This document shows positions 4,911 to 6,385 of a stretch of DNA of 6,385 nt, one piece after another (the first letter of the stretch is position 1; each line of letters starts with the position of its first letter). The stretch is from an uncultured Actinomycetes bacterium. Its GTDB lineage: Bacteria; Actinomycetota; Actinomycetes; Nanopelagicales; Nanopelagicaceae. The stretch is from NCBI GenBank assembly GCA_903897155.1, contig CAIUAO010000003.1, positions 1-6,385 on the forward strand, written 5' to 3'. A program made the position numbers and the translations under genes. Under the pieces are notes generated by a model. It saw nothing but the letters and a program-made list of their open reading frames with translations, ran no database searches and was not told the origin of the DNA.

Positions 4911-6385
4911 ATGAGCAGATCACAAGGACGCTATGCATATGACGTTGTTGTCATAGGCGCAGGCGGAGCAGGGCTACGCGCTGCCGTTGAAGCACGCGAA
5001 GCTGGCTTATCTGTCGCAATTATTTGTAAATCACTTTTTGGTAAGGCACATACGGTTATGGCCGAAGGCGGCGTATCGGCCTCTATGGGAAATGTAAATT
5101 CAGATGACAACTGGATGGTGCACTTTAGAGACACAATGCGCGGTGGAAAGTTCCTCAATCATTATCGAATGGCAGAACTTCATGCGAAAGAAGCCCCAGA
5201 TCGCGTATGGGAACTTGAAACTTGGGGTGCGCTTTTTGACCGCACCAAAGAAGGAAAGATTTCTCAACGTAACTTTGGCGGACATGAATACCCTCGCCTT
5301 GCTCACGTAGGTGACCGAACCGGACTTGAACTCCTTCGCACCATGCAACAACGCATTGTTGCTATGCAGCAAAATGATGAGAAAGAAACTGGAGATCCAG
5401 AGAAGTTCATCAAGGTATTTGCTGAGTTAACAATTACCGAAATTTTGAAAGATAATGGAAAAGTTTCTGGTGTTTATGGATATTGGCGTGAAAGTGGCGA
5501 TGAAGTCTTCTTTGAAGCCCCAGCAGTAATCCTTGCAACAGGCGGCATCGGAAAAACTTTTAAAATCACTTCAAACTCATGGGAAGGCACCGGAGACGGT
5601 CATGCTCTTGCTTTGAAAGCGGGCGGCCGCCTTAAAGATATGGAATTCATTCAATTCCACCCAACAGGAATGGTTTGGCCACCTTCTGTGCGCGGACTTC
5701 TTGTTACTGAATCAGTACGTGGTGATGGCGGTGTACTTACTAATTCAAATGGCGAACGCTTTATGTTTAAGTACATTCCAGATGTTTTCAAAGATAAATA
5801 TGCAGATAATGAAGCGGAGGCAGATCGTTGGTATACAGATCAGGCCAACAACCGCCGCCCGCCAGAACTCTTGCCTCGCGATGAAGTGGCCCGCGCAATT
5901 AATACTGAAGTAAAAGCAGGCCGTGGCAGTGAGCACGGTGGCGTTTATCTAGATGTTTCAAAGCGTCTTCCTGCAGATGTTATTAAGAAAAAGCTTCCTT
6001 CCATGTGGCATCAGTTCTATGAACTTGCTGGCGTTGATATCACGAAAGAGGCAATGGAAGTTGGCCCAACATGTCACTATGTCATGGGTGGAGTAGATGT
6101 TGATCCTGATAGCGCAGCAGCTATTGGCGTTCCAGGACTTTTTGCAGCTGGTGAAGTAGCAGGCGGAATGCATGGTTCAAACCGACTTGGCGGTAATTCA
6201 CTTTCAGACCTTTTAGTCTTTGGCCGTCGCGCAGGAATTGGCGCTGCAAATTATGTAAAGAGCTCGGGTACAAACCCTGTGAGCGATGCATCTTTAAAAG
6301 CTGCGCAAGAGAAAGTCGAAAAACCTTTCACGCAAAGCGGTGGCGAGAACCCATATGCACTTCATCAAGAACTTCAAGAACTCAC
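4911..6385 (+). CDS. sdhA: Succinate dehydrogenase flavoprotein subunit, 3' end outside window
   Basis: Oxidises succinate to fumarate and passes electrons through FAD to the iron-sulfur subunit, in the TCA cycle and respiratory chain. 491 residues are in the window. VVVIGAGGAGLRAA (12-25) is the FAD dinucleotide-binding fold. GKAHTVMAEGG (44-54) contains His47, the expected site of covalent FAD attachment. QFHPTG (248-253), LPRDEVARAI (321-330), PTCHYVMGG (386-394) and GSNRLGGNSLSDLLVFGRR (422-440) hold the expected substrate-binding and proton-transfer residues H250, R323, H389 and R425. FAAGE (411-415) also contacts FAD. Nothing is damaged. The C-terminal helical domain is truncated by the window edge. 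The ATG start (MSRSQGRYAYDVVVIGAG) lies 14 nt after the anchor gene with only a weak GAG-type ribosome binding site, suggesting co-transcription and partial coupling. sdhB is expected next. Confidence 0.97.
   Translation, partial: MSRSQGRYAYDVVVIGAGGAGLRAAVEAREAGLSVAIICKSLFGKAHTVMAEGGVSASMGNVNSDDNWMVHFRDTMRGGKFLNHYRMAELHAKEAPDRVWELETWGALFDRTKEGKISQRNFGGHEYPRLAHVGDRTGLELLRTMQQRIVAMQQNDEKETGDPEKFIKVFAELTITEILKDNGKVSGVYGYWRESGDEVFFEAPAVILATGGIGKTFKITSNSWEGTGDGHALALKAGGRLKDMEFIQFHPTGMVWPPSVRGLLVTESVRGDGGVLTNSNGERFMFKYIPDVFKDKYADNEAEADRWYTDQANNRRPPELLPRDEVARAINTEVKAGRGSEHGGVYLDVSKRLPADVIKKKLPSMWHQFYELAGVDITKEAMEVGPTCHYVMGGVDVDPDSAAAIGVPGLFAAGEVAGGMHGSNRLGGNSLSDLLVFGRRAGIGAANYVKSSGTNPVSDASLKAAQEKVEKPFTQSGGENPYALHQELQEL

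Noticed and set aside
5100..6173. Short open frames on both strands within 5100-6173
   Set aside because: All lie within sdhA, whose continuous frame from 4911 to the window end carries every expected motif.

Overview
The window looks like ordinary core chromosome from a low-GC actinobacterium. The evidence is an actinobacterial-style pheA-serS-HAD gene order, a five-helix succinate dehydrogenase anchor of the mycobacterial Sdh1 kind, and start-proximal TANNNT -10 motifs that suit leaderless transcription. The AT-rich codon use and tight packing would fit the streamlined freshwater lineages (Nanopelagicales/acI), but that placement is an inference. I see no mobile element, CRISPR array, integrase or phage gene.

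Minus strand, 1-870: a complete PPM/PP2C-type Ser/Thr protein phosphatase, followed by the first 25 codons of a Ser/Thr protein kinase that leaves the window. The two overlap by ATGA, so they form a coupled signalling pair.

Plus strand, 877-3843: a short divergent promoter region leads into pheA (prephenate dehydratase), serS (seryl-tRNA synthetase) and a Cof-type HAD phosphatase, packed almost without gaps. The phosphatase gene, pheA and serS each have a TANNNT hexamer exactly 6 nt before a start codon, which suggests leaderless mRNAs. The HAD gene has an intact active site but no ATG, GTG, TTG or CTG in frame before its catalytic motif.

3844-4074: a tRNA-Ser(UGA) gene with its own likely promoter and an encoded CCA. 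It lies less than 1 kb downstream of the gene for its own synthetase.

4075-6385: the start of a succinate dehydrogenase operon, with a five-helix membrane anchor followed by the flavoprotein subunit sdhA, cut by the window end. The anchor has a conspicuous Cys/His cluster and resembles type F (Sdh1) complex II, which in Mycobacterium carries a membrane-embedded Rieske-type cluster. An iron-sulfur subunit (sdhB) is expected just beyond the window.

I found no wholly new system. The points most worth a second look are the missing start codon of the HAD gene, the repeated leaderless promoter geometry, and the Cys/His-rich anchor.
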